64,000 nucleotides of DNA from Bacteroidetes bacterium 43-93 (GCA_001897855.1 MKUO01000018.1:503481-567480); one strand, 5' to 3'. Counted from the first letter of the stretch, positions 1 through 9,269 are shown. Numbers and translations are program-made. Notes: generated by a model from the sequence alone, not told the origin.

Positions 1-1
1 A

Positions 2-538
2 CAGCCGCAGATGGCAGGCAAGAATATATATATAGGCTTCCTGGAAAACGACCAGGTAGAACCAATGCGTCATCAGGCCGGTATCGTTGCTGTGGAGCCT
101 TACAATAATAAACCGGGTTATGTACCTAATAATCCGGGCGAATGGACCTTCCCGCAGGATACCGCCAACTTCAAATGGAACGTGGATAATTTCGGTCCGA
201 TCATCATTCCTAAAAAAGGTGCTACGGTGGAACTCACCCCGCAGAATATTGCGCTATACCGTCGGGTCATTTTCAATTACGAAGGCAACAAGCTGGAAGA
301 ACGCAATGGCAAATTCTTCATCAACGGCCAGGAAGCTACCACCTATACTTTCAAGATGGACTACTACTGGATGATGGGTGATAACCGCCACAATTCATTA
401 GACTCCCGCTATTGGGGTTTTGTTCCTGAAGACCATGTGGTAGGTAAGGCTGCTTTCGTATGGCTGAGCCATAAAGAAAGCCTTGCTAAGCTGCGCTGGG
501 GCAGGCTGTTCCATACTGTTAGCTCATTAAGTAAATAA
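2..538 (+). CDS. lepB: Signal peptidase I, C-terminal part (cut by window edge)
   Basis: Removes signal peptides from exported proteins at the periplasmic face of the inner membrane. The reading frame is open from base 2, so the true start lies outside the window and only about 178 C-terminal residues are seen. The strongest evidence is the late signature [14 protein letters not shown] followed by [11 protein letters not shown], which matches the conserved box E of type I signal peptidases. The catalytic Ser and Lys and the membrane anchors are expected upstream and cannot be checked. The visible part includes a long segment before box E, as is common in the larger Bacteroidota enzymes. A strong hairpin follows the stop codon, so this is probably the last gene of its transcript. 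Family assignment is confident; completeness is unknown. Confidence 0.93.
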   Translation, partial: QPQMAGKNIYIGFLENDQVEPMRHQAGIVAVEPYNNKPGYVPNNPGEWTFPQDTANFKWNVDNFGPIIIPKKGATVELTPQNIALYRRVIFNYEGNKLEERNGKFFINGQEATTYTFKMDYYWMMGDNRHNSLDSRYWGFVPEDHVVGKAAFVWLSHKESLAKLRWGRLFHTVSSLSK

Positions 539-546
539 TTAACTTT

Positions 547-577
547 AAGCCCCGTAAACCGGGGCTTTATTTTTTTA
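547..577 (+). terminator. Rho-independent terminator after lepB
   Basis: An 8-bp GC-rich stem (AAGCCCCG / CGGGGCTT) with a 5-nt loop is followed by a run of T. It lies 8 bases after the lepB stop and just before the cytochrome gene. Confidence 0.85.
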
Positions 578-585
578 AATCCATT

Positions 586-972
586 ATGAAGAAATATTTA
601 TTCATCGCAACATCCATCATTGCATTTGCTTCCTGCGGTAATGAAGAACAAAAACCTGCTACAGGCACACAGGAAACAGAACCGGCAATGAGTAAAGGCA
701 AGGCTATATTCAATGCCAACTGCACACAATGCCATAAGCTGCATGAAAAGCTTATAGGGCCTGCTTTAGAAGGCGCTATGGCAAGATGGGATAACGATAC
801 CACCCGCATCCGTGCCTTCATCCACAACTCGCAGGAAGCTATTAAAAATGGTGATCCTCGTGCCGTAAAAGTTTACGCAGAAAACAACCAGACTATCATG
901 ACGCCTATGCCTCATCTCAGCAATGCTGATATTGATGCATTGATTGACTATATAAACAACGGCGAGGATTGA
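586..972 (+). CDS. Lipoprotein c-type cytochrome
   Basis: A 128-residue monohaem cytochrome c, probably a periplasmic or membrane-tethered electron carrier. The N-terminus is a lipoprotein signal with lipobox FASC (Cys17), then a low-complexity Gln/Thr/Glu linker. The haem site is CTQCH at residues 46-50, preceded by GKAIFNANC as usual for class I cytochromes. Met residues in TIMTPMPHLS near residue 105 can give the axial ligand, and the final helix (ADIDALIDYINN) is typical of the fold. The stop codon shares one base with the ATG of the next gene (TGATG), so the two are probably translated together. Redox partner and physiological role cannot be told from the sequence. Confidence 0.88.
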   Translation: MKKYLFIATSIIAFASCGNEEQKPATGTQETEPAMSKGKAIFNANCTQCHKLHEKLIGPALEGAMARWDNDTTRIRAFIHNSQEAIKNGDPRAVKVYAENNQTIMTPMPHLSNADIDALIDYINNGED

Positions 973-1637
973 TGACTGAACTGGAAAAGCAATTTAGAGA
1001 AATCGCAATAAACGAGATCAGGAATGCCGACTTAGGAGTAACGGAACAATTTCTTGAAATTCATGAAATAGAATACGAAGGAGATAATCCCAAGATCCTA
1101 TACGTTCATTTAGACTCGAACACGCATGGAAGGGTTTACTTTGCGGTAAAGGATGAGTACTTCTATTTCTGTGTCTATACACGTATAGAACCCGAACCAA
1201 AGGCATACTGGTCTGACTCGGAACGCAGCGTACACCTTTCATTTGTAGCAAATTCTGAGAACTTAAGCAGTGCTGACCTGGCATCCTTAACTGCCCTTAT
1301 CCCTACAACGACGTGGGAGAAAGGACAAATCAGGCATAATATCCCACATCGTACTAGTGGTATCAATTTCATACCTAACGAAGAACCTGATACTTTAGAC
1401 AATAAACTACTTCATTTACTCGATTTCCTGGAATCAGACAAAAGTGGAATCGATGCTGTTATTAAGGCAGCGGACTATACTTGTATTTTCGCTACTATTG
1501 ATGCACACAATGGTAACGAACATATCCATGGTGTTTATCTGGAACCTCCGATACTGAAGCGTTTAGCAGACTTGGATGTTTCCATCGATTTTGATTTTTA
1601 CGCACGGGGAAATCTTTACAAAAATCCATTTGCATAA
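972..1637 (+). CDS. Hypothetical protein with DUF4279-like C-terminal half
   Basis: A 221-residue soluble protein with no signal peptide or membrane segment. I chose the ATG at 972, which overlaps the cytochrome stop by one base; a TTG lies one codon upstream. From about residue 95 on, the pattern resembles DUF4279: SADLASLTALIPTTTWEKGQ, then a helix with LLHLLDFLES, and a closing LADLDVSIDFDFY. The first 90 residues form a separate region without a recognised family. DUF4279 proteins are uncharacterised, so no function is assigned. The gene looks more AT-rich than its neighbours. Being real is well supported by the coupled start and the terminator after it; the family call is a pattern match from memory. 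Confidence 0.7.
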   Translation: MTELEKQFREIAINEIRNADLGVTEQFLEIHEIEYEGDNPKILYVHLDSNTHGRVYFAVKDEYFYFCVYTRIEPEPKAYWSDSERSVHLSFVANSENLSSADLASLTALIPTTTWEKGQIRHNIPHRTSGINFIPNEEPDTLDNKLLHLLDFLESDKSGIDAVIKAADYTCIFATIDAHNGNEHIHGVYLEPPILKRLADLDVSIDFDFYARGNLYKNPFA

Positions 1638-1639
1638 GA

Positions 1640-1670
1640 AAGCCGGGACGATTATCCCGGCTTCATTATT
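1640..1670. terminator. Bidirectional terminator between convergent genes
   Basis: Stem AAGCCGGGA / TCCCGGCTT with loop CGATTA sits between the stop of the DUF4279-like gene and the stop of kbl. T/A-rich flanks allow it to work on both strands. Confidence 0.75.
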
Positions 1671-1686
1671 CATTAGCTGTTATTAT

Positions 1687-2877
1687 CTATTTGATCACAC
1701 CCAGCTCTTTACCCACTTTGGTAAATGCTGCGATCGCTTTATCCAGGTGCTCGCGGCTATGCGCTGCAGATATCTGCACACGTATGCGGTCCTTACCTTT
1801 TGGTACTACAGGGTAGAAGAACCCAATTACATAAATACCTTCTTCCAGCATTCTTGCAGCAAATTTTTGTGCTAATACCGGGTCATACAGCATTACCGGG
1901 CATATCGGGTGCGTACCTTCTTTTATATCAAAACCTGCTGCTGTCATCTGCTCACGGAAGTACAAGGTATTGGCTTCCAGCTTATCGCGCAGTTCGGTTG
2001 TTTCGCTCAGCATATCCAGCACCGCTATAGAAGCGCCCACCACAGATGGTGCAACGGTATTAGAGAACAGGTAAGGGCGGCTACGCTGGCGCAGCATGTC
2101 CACTATTTCTTTCTTACCACTTGTAAAACCTCCGGATGCACCACCCAATGCTTTACCTAATGTACCGGTGATGATGTCTATACGATCCATTACACCGCAT
2201 AGCTCATGCACACCACGGCCTGTTTTACCCATAAAGCCCGATGAGTGGCTTTCATCTATCATGATCAGGGCATCATACTTATCAGCCAGGTCGCATATTT
2301 TATCCAGTTGTGCTATCGTACCATCCATAGAGAACACGGAGTCTGTAACGATGAGGCGCGTACGCGCATCTTTAAATGCCTGCAGCTGTGCTTCCAGGTC
2401 GGCCATATCATTGTGCTTATAGCGGCCACGTTTTGCCTTACACAGGCGCACACCATCTATAATAGACGCATGGTTCAGTTCATCCGATATAATAGCATCT
2501 TCTTCGCCCAGCAGTGGTTCAAATACGCCGCCATTGGCATCAAAGCAGGCCACATATAATATGGTATCTTCTGCACCCAGGAAGGTAGAAAGTTTTGCCT
2601 CCAGTTCTTTATGTATATCCTGCGTACCGCAGATAAAACGCACAGAGCTCATACCATAACCGCGCCTGTCAATAGTGGCATGTGCCGCTTCTATTACTTT
2701 AGGATGAGAAGAAAGGCCCAGGTAGTTATTGGCACAAAAGTTCAGCACTTTACGGCCATTCACTGTTATCACCGCACCTTGCTCAGATTCTATGATGCGT
2801 TCTGCTTTATAAATACCCGCGTCTTTTATTTCGTTCAGTTCTTTATTTAAACGCTGGTAAAAAGAAGGACTTGACAT
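1687..2877 (-). CDS. kbl: Glycine C-acetyltransferase (2-amino-3-ketobutyrate CoA ligase)
   Basis: A PLP enzyme of threonine catabolism that cleaves 2-amino-3-ketobutyrate with CoA to glycine and acetyl-CoA. The frame is open further upstream, but I chose ATG 2877: it gives 396 residues starting [11 protein letters not shown], the usual length and N-terminus of the family, while the longer form would add about 60 residues of intergenic translation. Key features are [10 protein letters not shown] (51-60), [14 protein letters not shown], the PLP-contacting [10 protein letters not shown] (208-217) and the Schiff-base lysine Lys242 in [12 protein letters not shown]. It belongs to the alpha-oxoamine synthase family; the [13 protein letters not shown] stretch favours Kbl over KBL-like BioF. 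No threonine dehydrogenase gene (tdh) is adjacent. It is divergent from the CarboxypepD-like gene pair. Confidence 0.93.
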   Translation of the reverse strand: MSSPSFYQRLNKELNEIKDAGIYKAERIIESEQGAVITVNGRKVLNFCANNYLGLSSHPKVIEAAHATIDRRGYGMSSVRFICGTQDIHKELEAKLSTFLGAEDTILYVACFDANGGVFEPLLGEEDAIISDELNHASIIDGVRLCKAKRGRYKHNDMADLEAQLQAFKDARTRLIVTDSVFSMDGTIAQLDKICDLADKYDALIMIDESHSSGFMGKTGRGVHELCGVMDRIDIITGTLGKALGGASGGFTSGKKEIVDMLRQRSRPYLFSNTVAPSVVGASIAVLDMLSETTELRDKLEANTLYFREQMTAAGFDIKEGTHPICPVMLYDPVLAQKFAARMLEEGIYVIGFFYPVVPKGKDRIRVQISAAHSREHLDKAIAAFTKVGKELGVIK

Positions 2878-2989
2878 TTTTCTATTGATTTTAGGGGCAA
2901 AATAAACAATAAAGAAGCAATAATGCCCCGATAATATTGGGTTTCCTGCCATAAAACGTTTGTTTTTCTTAAAGTATTGCCAAAAACAT

Positions 2990-3775
2990 ATGCCGGATTT
3001 CGCTACTGGCAGACAGTCGCTATTTTTACAACAAACACCCCGTTTGAGGTTTACGCTACTCATACTGTTTTTATTGGTTTACACGCAGATACATGCCCAG
3101 CTCGTGGAAGGCACGGTTACGGATGCATCCCTGGAGCATCATCCTTTATACCCCGTAACTGTGGTAAATGTTACTACTCAAAAATCTGTGTACACCAAAG
3201 AAGATGGCAGCTTTTCCATCTCAGCGCGTCCGGGAGACAAGCTGATATTCACCCTTGTAGGTTATAGCACTGCAGAGCAATACGTATCGGCAGATATCTT
3301 TCCTAAAAAGATCAATATCCAGCTGATCACGTACAGCTACCAGTTAGATGAATTTGTTTTACGCCCTAAATATACTCCCTACCAGCTCGACTCCCTGCAC
3401 CGCCGGGCTGTATATTCCCGTGCTATGGCATGGAAGCGTACCTCTTCAATTATGAGCCCCGTGTCTTTTATAGCCGACAGGATATCAGGCAAAAGCAAAC
3501 AGCGCATGTCTTTTCAGCGCAACTACCGTACATGGGAAAATGATAAGTTTGTAGATACGCGTTATACACCCGAATTAGTTTCACAACTTACCGGCCTATC
3601 GGGCGATAGTATCGGCTACTTTATGAACGCTTACCCTATGCCCTATGATTATGCACGTACTGCGTCCGACCTCGAAATAAAAATGTGGATAAGGTTCAAT
3701 TATAAAGAATGGATCAAAAACCCGGTAATACCATCCACCGATTCAGCCACTGCTAATACGCATTACACTCATTGA
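2990..3775 (+). CDS. Secreted CarboxypepD_reg-like protein (tandem paralogue 1)
   Basis: A 261-residue exported protein. ATG 2990 was chosen over a TTG at 2960; it gives a short basic N-terminus and a hydrophobic core ([16 protein letters not shown]) ending before Gln, a typical signal peptide. Next is a carboxypeptidase regulatory-like beta-sandwich (VEGTVTDAS... [26 protein letters not shown]), common in Bacteroidota surface and TonB-linked proteins. The C-terminal half is helical and basic, with [34 protein letters not shown] and a final NYKEW. The same C-terminal pattern occurs in the next gene, so the two are paralogues. The stop overlaps the next start by four bases (TTGA). Function unknown; probably envelope-associated. 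Confidence 0.8.
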   Translation: MPDFATGRQSLFLQQTPRLRFTLLILFLLVYTQIHAQLVEGTVTDASLEHHPLYPVTVVNVTTQKSVYTKEDGSFSISARPGDKLIFTLVGYSTAEQYVSADIFPKKINIQLITYSYQLDEFVLRPKYTPYQLDSLHRRAVYSRAMAWKRTSSIMSPVSFIADRISGKSKQRMSFQRNYRTWENDKFVDTRYTPELVSQLTGLSGDSIGYFMNAYPMPYDYARTASDLEIKMWIRFNYKEWIKNPVIPSTDSATANTHYTH

Positions 3776-4485
3776 TCAGTTTATCATCATACCGCTTTGT
3801 TTGCTCGTTGTTTATATTGTTACTGTTAGCAGGCAATGCTTTCTGCCAGCTATCTTTCCAGGTACTGGACCTTGAAAATAAAAACCCGATAGCTAACGTG
3901 CTTATCACCAACAAACGCACCAAAATTGATACACGTTCTGATGCGCAGGGTAATTTTAATATGGACATTGACCAGGTAGATACTTTGCTATTTTCTCACC
4001 CTGCTTACAATTTTTCTGTGCAATATGTATATGCAGGTAAGCACACGCTGTATCTAACACCTAAAGTACATAAGCTACAGGAGGTGGAAGTAAAGTCGGA
4101 CATGGCAAAGTTCAGGGAGGACTCAGCTTTCCGGCAGTCGGTATACCATAAAACGCTGCACGATGCCAAACAAAAACCTAAGGCAGGCTTTAGCAACGGC
4201 GTAGTAGTAGATGGTTTATTTTCATCATTGGCTAATAAAATATCCGGCAAAGGCAAAAAGAATAAAGAGTTTGTCAAACAGCTTGCCGCGGATGACAAAG
4301 AACGTTATCTTAAAGTACGATATAGTAAAAACCTTGTGGAACGTGTTACACCCTTAAGAGGCGATAGCGTACAACTGTTCATAGATCACTTCCCGGTTGA
4401 TTACGATTTTGCACGCAATGCAACCGATCTCGAATTCGATTCCTGGGTGCGCAATAATTACAAAAGCTGGCTGGGCATAAAATAG
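3772..4485 (+). CDS. Secreted CarboxypepD_reg-like protein (tandem paralogue 2)
   Basis: A 237-residue exported protein that starts at TTG 3772, overlapping the preceding stop codon (TTGA), with no better in-frame ATG before the signal peptide. The signal core is FILLLLAGNAFC. A beta-sandwich region of the CarboxypepD_reg type follows (LDLENKNPIANVLITNKRTKIDTRSDAQGNFNM). The C-terminal half matches paralogue 1 in order: NKISGKGKKNKEF, then RYSKNLVERVTPLRGDSVQLF, then DYDFARNATDLEFDSW and NYKSW. Shared domain order and translational coupling suggest the products act together, perhaps as a hetero-oligomer; this is inference. No enzyme motif is seen. Confidence 0.78.
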   Translation: MISLSSYRFVCSLFILLLLAGNAFCQLSFQVLDLENKNPIANVLITNKRTKIDTRSDAQGNFNMDIDQVDTLLFSHPAYNFSVQYVYAGKHTLYLTPKVHKLQEVEVKSDMAKFREDSAFRQSVYHKTLHDAKQKPKAGFSNGVVVDGLFSSLANKISGKGKKNKEFVKQLAADDKERYLKVRYSKNLVERVTPLRGDSVQLFIDHFPVDYDFARNATDLEFDSWVRNNYKSWLGIK

Positions 4486-4523
4486 CCTGCATACAACACA
4501 TTATATTTTGTGTAACTTTAAGT

Positions 4524-5246
4524 ATGAGCGTTCCGGAATGGCAAACGGGCATTGTTACGCGTATCGAGGAGGTTACTTACAATACCCGGCGGTATTGGAT
4601 CACCATGCCGGCCACAGAACATTTCGATTTCGCACCCGGCCAGTTTGTAACGCTAGACCTGCCTATACATGAGCAACGCAACAAACGCTGGCGCAGTTAT
4701 AGCATTGCATCATCGCCTGATGGTAGCAACACCGTAGAGCTGGTGATCGTACACCTGGAAGGTGGGCTGGGCACTACTTATCTGTTCAATGAGATCAAAG
4801 AAGGATCCGAATTGATCATACGTGGCCCACAGGGCATTTTCACCATGCCTACGGATATGCATAAAGACTTGTACATGATCTGTACCGGCACCGGCATTGC
4901 ACCGTTCCGCAGTATAGTCAACTATATACATGCGCATAATACACCTCATGCCCATCTGCATATCATCTTCGGCACACGCAAGCGGGAGGATGTATTATAT
5001 GAAGAAGAGCTAAGGGCTTTATCTCAAAAGATGGAGCGTTTCCATTATCACCCTGTACTATCAAGAGAAACAATTGATGGTTTCCATAACGGCTACGTGC
5101 ATGCTGTGTACCAGGAATTATGTAAGGACAAGCCGCCCGCTAACTTCATGCTCTGCGGCTGGAAGGTAATGATAGATGAAGCCAAACAACGCCTGCAGGC
5201 TATGGGATACGAGAAGAAAGATATTCACCAGGAACTATACGGCTAA
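4524..5246 (+). CDS. Ferredoxin/flavodoxin reductase-like FAD-NAD(P) oxidoreductase
   Basis: A 240-residue cytosolic FAD/NAD(P)H reductase of the ferredoxin-NADP reductase family. The FAD domain has RSYSIASS (57-64), the usual flavin contact, and GGLGTTYLF (80-88) at the phosphate-binding site. The NAD(P) domain begins with CTGTGIAPFRS (120-130), and FMLCGW near residue 205 is the conserved C-terminal nucleotide contact. No 2Fe-2S plant-type ferredoxin domain is fused, so electrons go to a separate acceptor. The stop codon overlaps the stop of the convergent pigment-type operon (bases 5243-5246), leaving no room for a terminator. Whether it supplies electrons or reduced flavin to the neighbouring halogenase-like flavoprotein is speculation. 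Confidence 0.87.
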   Translation: MSVPEWQTGIVTRIEEVTYNTRRYWITMPATEHFDFAPGQFVTLDLPIHEQRNKRWRSYSIASSPDGSNTVELVIVHLEGGLGTTYLFNEIKEGSELIIRGPQGIFTMPTDMHKDLYMICTGTGIAPFRSIVNYIHAHNTPHAHLHIIFGTRKREDVLYEEELRALSQKMERFHYHPVLSRETIDGFHNGYVHAVYQELCKDKPPANFMLCGWKVMIDEAKQRLQAMGYEKKDIHQELYG

Positions 5247-6214
5247 ATCACCTGCAGCAGCCAGCAACTGTAATAATGCTTAAAGTGGTTAACCATTACT
5301 ACATGTTTCATTGCGTTATCATCTGCGGCCTTGCTCAATAATAATCCAATAGCAAATGCAGATGCAGTTGGATATTCGCCGCATTTGTCTTTAAAACTAA
5401 TTTCGTTGGCAGGCGCTATAATGGTACTGACACGGTCATAAAAGATGTCCATTGCTTTATCGCCATTTCTTCCTGCAATTAATGTATCTATCGCAACCGT
5501 CGATGAGTGGCAAGAAATAAATCCTTCTACTTTTTTCAGAGCTTCTTCAATATTCTTGGCAGTGAAGCAAAGCAGGTCATTTACCAGGATATTCTTACCC
5601 GTGTTCGGTTGATCACTTGCTATAAAAAACCCGGCTCCCTCCCCTGCAATCGTGTCATTGCTATATATACCTGCTTTTGAAAGAGCTTTAAAGCTATTGT
5701 CCGTCAATTCATCAATACCACCAACAAGCATACTTTCACCCGGATGATCCTGAAGATATAATTCTGCATTAATGAGCGCATGTTCAAAAGAATGGCCGCG
5801 TTGCACAAACGTAAGGTTGTGCCCGTTGCAACCGCATAATAATGCTATCTGCCCGCTTACGGTATTATGAGTTGACTGTATAAATGCTGTCGGGGTAAGC
5901 ATTTGCTCATCCTGTTCTACCATCTTGGTCAGGAATACTTCTGTGTCCTGCAGGCATCCCATTGCAGTACCTATAGATATGGCATCTGGTTTTTCTATAC
6001 CCGCTTTTTGTAAACTGATCTTGGACGCGGCTATTCCCGTGCGCACCACTTTACTCATCCTGCGCAGCTGCATAGGTGGTATCAGTCCGGTATAGTCGGG
6101 TTCTTTGCAGAAAAGCCTACCCTTATCAGCAGTTGGTATTACGGGAAAATCTGCATCCTTATTACTGCCTGCCGGACTAATAATACCCGCGCTATAGAGA
6201 TACAAATTCATCAT
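5243..6214 (-). CDS. Ketoacyl synthase-like chain-length-factor-type protein without catalytic Cys
   Basis: A protein of about 323 residues with a thiolase/ketoacyl-synthase fold, last in a five-gene operon. I chose ATG 6214, which overlaps the preceding stop as ATGA; another ATG lies two codons upstream at 6220. The fold is recognisable from RRMSKVVRTGIAASKISLQKAG, the ISIGTAMGCLQDTEVF strand and TPTAFIQSTHNTVSGQIAL. Where an active synthase has the nucleophilic Cys (T-A-C-S-S), this protein has VQRGHSFEHAL with no Cys, and the HGTGT motif is also missing. This fits a chain-length-factor partner that dimerises with the active synthase encoded next door, as known for aryl polyene and type II polyketide systems. 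Exact partner and product are inferred. Confidence 0.78.
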   Translation of the reverse strand: MMNLYLYSAGIISPAGSNKDADFPVIPTADKGRLFCKEPDYTGLIPPMQLRRMSKVVRTGIAASKISLQKAGIEKPDAISIGTAMGCLQDTEVFLTKMVEQDEQMLTPTAFIQSTHNTVSGQIALLCGCNGHNLTFVQRGHSFEHALINAELYLQDHPGESMLVGGIDELTDNSFKALSKAGIYSNDTIAGEGAGFFIASDQPNTGKNILVNDLLCFTAKNIEEALKKVEGFISCHSSTVAIDTLIAGRNGDKAMDIFYDRVSTIIAPANEISFKDKCGEYPTASAFAIGLLLSKAADDNAMKHVVMVNHFKHYYSCWLLQVI

Positions 6215-7410
6215 GAGCATTTACTAAAAACAAGGGATGAACAATTACCTCCAAAGCCAAAAGAGTTAGACAATACATGCTGCACATCTATACCTTCTTT
6301 CAATTCTGTCACAGGTTTAAAACGCACATCTTCCATCTGGCTTACCCAGCGTAGGTTGGGATACACCAGGCCATGCTGTATACTTAGCACGCTGAATACT
6401 GCTTCCACTCCTGCCGCCGCTCCCAAAGTATGTCCTGTATATGCTTTTGTGGATGATGCCATGGGCACATTCCCTTCAAATATTACCTCTACCGCCTTCC
6501 CTTCAGAGCTATCATTGTTGGCAGTACCGGTGCCATGAAGGTTTATATACTTGATATCAGCAGGTTGCAATCCTGCCTTTTTCATTGCATTACCCATTGC
6601 TAGTTTATTACCAATACCATCCGGCGATGACGCTGTTTGGTGATAAGCATCGTTCGCATTGGCATACCCGCTTACTGTTGCAATTGGGGACACACCACAT
6701 TGTTCTGCGGCGCGCTTACTCATCAGCAAAATATAGCCTGCACCTTCACCAAGGTTCAATCCGCGCCTGTTATTATCAAATGGCTGACAAAGCTGCCTGT
6801 CCAATATCATTAGCGTATTAAATCCATTCAGTGTAAACCGTGACAAGCTGTCTGCACCACCTGCTATTGCTATATCCAGCATCCCGTTCTCTATCATTTG
6901 TGCTGCCATCATAATACTGTTGGCTGATGAAGAACATGCAGTGCTGATCGTTGTTACAAATCCGTCCAAACCAAAAGCATCTGCAACGAGTTGCGTTACA
7001 GCACCACATTCGTGGCTTTTGTAATTGTTGATATCTACCTGCTCAATATTCTCTTTTATGTTCTTGTATACAGCTTCTGTAAGGTCCATACCACCAACGG
7101 TATTGGCGGAAAAAAAGCCGGTGCGCAACCCTTTTATTTTTTCAGCAAAAGGTTGCAATGCCTCTTGTACTGCTATCGCGCTTAGCAACGCGGTGCGCGG
7201 CCAGTTACTGTTCACTCCTGTCATGGCAGCCAGTTGCTCATTGGTTGCTTTTATTTCTGCGACAGGTATCTCGTCTGCCCAAAAAGTTTTAAGATATTCT
7301 GCCTTACCTATTCCATGCCTGCTATCCCGTAACGATTGCAGACATGTTTGCGTATCATTACCAATAGCGCAGATGATCCCGGTATTAACGATATATGCTG
7401 CCGATACCAC
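6211..7410 (-). CDS. Beta-ketoacyl-ACP synthase (active KS of pigment-type operon)
   Basis: A 399-residue condensing enzyme that would elongate an acyl chain on a carrier protein. The complete catalytic set is visible: Cys159 in STACSSSA, His292 in HGTGT, Lys322 in STKAYTGH and His327. Overall it follows FabF/FabB-like synthases (GEGAGYILL, SNSFGFGGNCSSLVF). The start is GTG 7410, sharing one base with the preceding TAG; this tight coupling supports it. It overlaps the chain-length-factor-like gene by ATGA, so an equimolar heterodimer is likely. The operon resembles aryl polyene/flexirubin clusters, so a primary fatty-acid role is less likely. A malonyl-type extender is expected from the family. 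Confidence 0.88.
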   Translation of the reverse strand: MVSAAYIVNTGIICAIGNDTQTCLQSLRDSRHGIGKAEYLKTFWADEIPVAEIKATNEQLAAMTGVNSNWPRTALLSAIAVQEALQPFAEKIKGLRTGFFSANTVGGMDLTEAVYKNIKENIEQVDINNYKSHECGAVTQLVADAFGLDGFVTTISTACSSSANSIMMAAQMIENGMLDIAIAGGADSLSRFTLNGFNTLMILDRQLCQPFDNNRRGLNLGEGAGYILLMSKRAAEQCGVSPIATVSGYANANDAYHQTASSPDGIGNKLAMGNAMKKAGLQPADIKYINLHGTGTANNDSSEGKAVEVIFEGNVPMASSTKAYTGHTLGAAAGVEAVFSVLSIQHGLVYPNLRWVSQMEDVRFKPVTELKEGIDVQHVLSNSFGFGGNCSSLVFSKCS

Positions 7411-8015
7411 TATCCTTTGTTTATAATATCTATATGCTCAGGTGTAAAAGCAGGGCCTTTACCTGCTTTGGTTACCCAATAAAATTTGATCTTCCGTTCA
7501 TTCCCCACAGCGTCTGCCCATCCACACAGGCAGGCTTCCATGCCTCTGTTTTGCAACAGGTCATTTACCCAAAAATATATTTGTTCCGCATCTGCCTCAT
7601 CATTCACAAAGCATATCTGTTCACCTTTAAAACCATGCCGTATGCATATTTCCCCCAGCATGATGTTAGGCAATGTATAAACAAACAAAGACGGACTGGC
7701 AATAGTTGCCGTACTCTCCAGGTATTTTTTATCTGCATCAAGGCAACCCTTACCTGTTGCCAATACCACTCCTACTTTCGTTTTGTCAATACCTTCGTAT
7801 AACGTTCCACCATCTTGTGCCAGCAAGACCTCTGCACCCAACCATGCCCATTGGCATAGCAGGTCCATTTTAAAGAATTTAGGGTAGCTGTACCCCATGT
7901 TACGATATACAGACGCCGCAGTTTCATTATCTGCATTAAACGATAATAAAGGACTTCCGTCCTTTATTATCCGCTGCTCATCAATATGTACCCAATGGTC
8001 GATCGTTGCTTGCAA
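7410..8015 (-). CDS. Truncated ketoacyl synthase-like protein, 201 aa
   Basis: A 201-residue protein with no membrane segment. It begins at TTG 8015, nine bases after the halogenase-like gene; no nearby in-frame ATG exists. Its pattern follows the first half of a ketoacyl synthase: KMDLLCQWAWLGAEVLL as the first helix, KVGVVLATGKGCLDADKKYL as the following strand-loop, SPSLFVYTLPNIMLGEICIRHGF, then a segment where the active Cys should lie but none is found (ICFVNDEADAEQ). It lacks the C-terminal half with the two His. Short synthase-like proteins of this kind occur in flexirubin/aryl polyene operons. It may be a structural or regulatory partner. Coupling on both sides argues against a decaying pseudogene. 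Confidence 0.7.
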   Translation of the reverse strand: MQATIDHWVHIDEQRIIKDGSPLLSFNADNETAASVYRNMGYSYPKFFKMDLLCQWAWLGAEVLLAQDGGTLYEGIDKTKVGVVLATGKGCLDADKKYLESTATIASPSLFVYTLPNIMLGEICIRHGFKGEQICFVNDEADAEQIYFWVNDLLQNRGMEACLCGWADAVGNERKIKFYWVTKAGKGPAFTPEHIDIINKG

Positions 8016-8024
8016 AATATTTCT

Positions 8025-9269
8025 TTATGCGGTTGTTTTGGAGCTTTTCAGGTAACGGCTTAATGTGCGTACATTCTTCTCGTGATTCTTAACGAACGGG
8101 TTGTTCTCATCCCATACATACCCTGCCAGTACAGAACATATCTGTGACATGATCTCGGGGTTGCGGTTTTCTGCGAAGAAGATATCGAACAAGGTACCGT
8201 CATACCAACCGTTTACATAAGTGCGGAATACGCCAATGCCCAGTTGCATTTTCTCCATATAGTCGTTCTGCCAGTCTACCTGTTCGCCACGCAGATGGCG
8301 TATTACCAGGTGCGATGCCAGTTGTGCAGATACGGATGCCAACGTCACGCCGGAAGAAAATACCGGGTCCAGGAATTCCGTTACATTGCCTGTGAGTACA
8401 AAACCATTACCATAGAAAGTATCTGTTGTTACGCTCCAGCTTTGCAATGTCCTTGGTTCCCACAGCATTTCAGATTCATCAAAACGCATTGCCAGTTCAG
8501 GCTGTGCATGTATCAGCGCTTTGAATTGAGCTGCAGGTGTTCCTGTATATTTATCAAAAAACTCCGGGCTGCCTACATAGCCAACGGATGTATTGCCGTT
8601 AGAGAATGGTATTACCCATATCCACGTATTCGCATCGTGCACATACACCGTAATGCGGTTGGGCTCTACTGCTTCGCTGCGCTTAGGGTCTGTCATATGG
8701 CAGAACACCGTTTTACGCGGCAGCTGCGATGACGGCCTTTCCAGCCCAAACAACCTGGGTATCACACGTCCATAACCGCTGCCATCTATAATGAATTTAG
8801 CATGTATGGTTTCTTCGTTGCCATCTGCCGTTTTCACGGTGGTCACAGAGCTGCCATCTTCCGCTATCTTGATATCAGTTACTTCTGTTTGATAGCTGAT
8901 GGGAACGCCCATCGCTTCGCACTGGTCTGCAAGTGTCTTATCAAACTCTGCACGTGGCACCTGCCAGGTCCATTTCCAGCCCGGCGTAAACTGCTGCATA
9001 AAATTGAAATCACATACTTGTCCGTCCATCACAAACTTGGCGCCATCTTTCTGCTGAAAGTGCTTTGCTTTTACAGCATCCAGGAATTTTGCTTCTTCAA
9101 GTGCTTCCATGCAGCGGGGTAGCAGGCTTTCACCAATTACAAATCGGGGGAATAGCATTTTTTCTACAACCTGCACAGAAAGGCCGGCCTGCTTTATGAT
9201 AGATGCAGCAATAGTGCCCGATGGGCCTGCGCCTATCACCAGTACATCTACATTTTTTTGAGTACTCAT
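8025..9269 (-). CDS. Flavin-dependent halogenase-like FAD oxidoreductase
   Basis: A 414-residue FAD monooxygenase-fold protein. The dinucleotide motif GAGPSGTIAA is at 13-22. The tryptophan/phenolic halogenase signature W-x-W-x-I-P is present as WIWVIP at 216-221, and KDGAKF (74-79) resembles the phenolic-halogenase K-x-G-A-x-F region whose Lys helps make the halogenating species. FLDPVFSSGVTLAS follows, as in halogenase-like and geranylgeranyl-reductase-like proteins. Flexirubins can carry chlorine on the terminal ring, so a ring-decorating role fits, but monooxygenation of the ring is an alternative. It lies 41 bases after the methyltransferase gene and 9 before the short synthase-like gene, so it is part of one operon. 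Confidence 0.82.
   Translation of the reverse strand: MSTQKNVDVLVIGAGPSGTIAASIIKQAGLSVQVVEKMLFPRFVIGESLLPRCMEALEEAKFLDAVKAKHFQQKDGAKFVMDGQVCDFNFMQQFTPGWKWTWQVPRAEFDKTLADQCEAMGVPISYQTEVTDIKIAEDGSSVTTVKTADGNEETIHAKFIIDGSGYGRVIPRLFGLERPSSQLPRKTVFCHMTDPKRSEAVEPNRITVYVHDANTWIWVIPFSNGNTSVGYVGSPEFFDKYTGTPAAQFKALIHAQPELAMRFDESEMLWEPRTLQSWSVTTDTFYGNGFVLTGNVTEFLDPVFSSGVTLASVSAQLASHLVIRHLRGEQVDWQNDYMEKMQLGIGVFRTYVNGWYDGTLFDIFFAENRNPEIMSQICSVLAGYVWDENNPFVKNHEKNVRTLSRYLKSSKTTA

Noticed and set aside
2..538. Truncated signal peptidase as a broken gene
   Set aside because: The frame is open to the window edge, so the missing N-terminal part is simply outside the window.
7410..8015. The 201-residue synthase-like gene as a pseudogene remnant
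   Set aside because: The frame is intact, tightly coupled to both neighbours, and similar short proteins occur in pigment operons; kept as a CDS.
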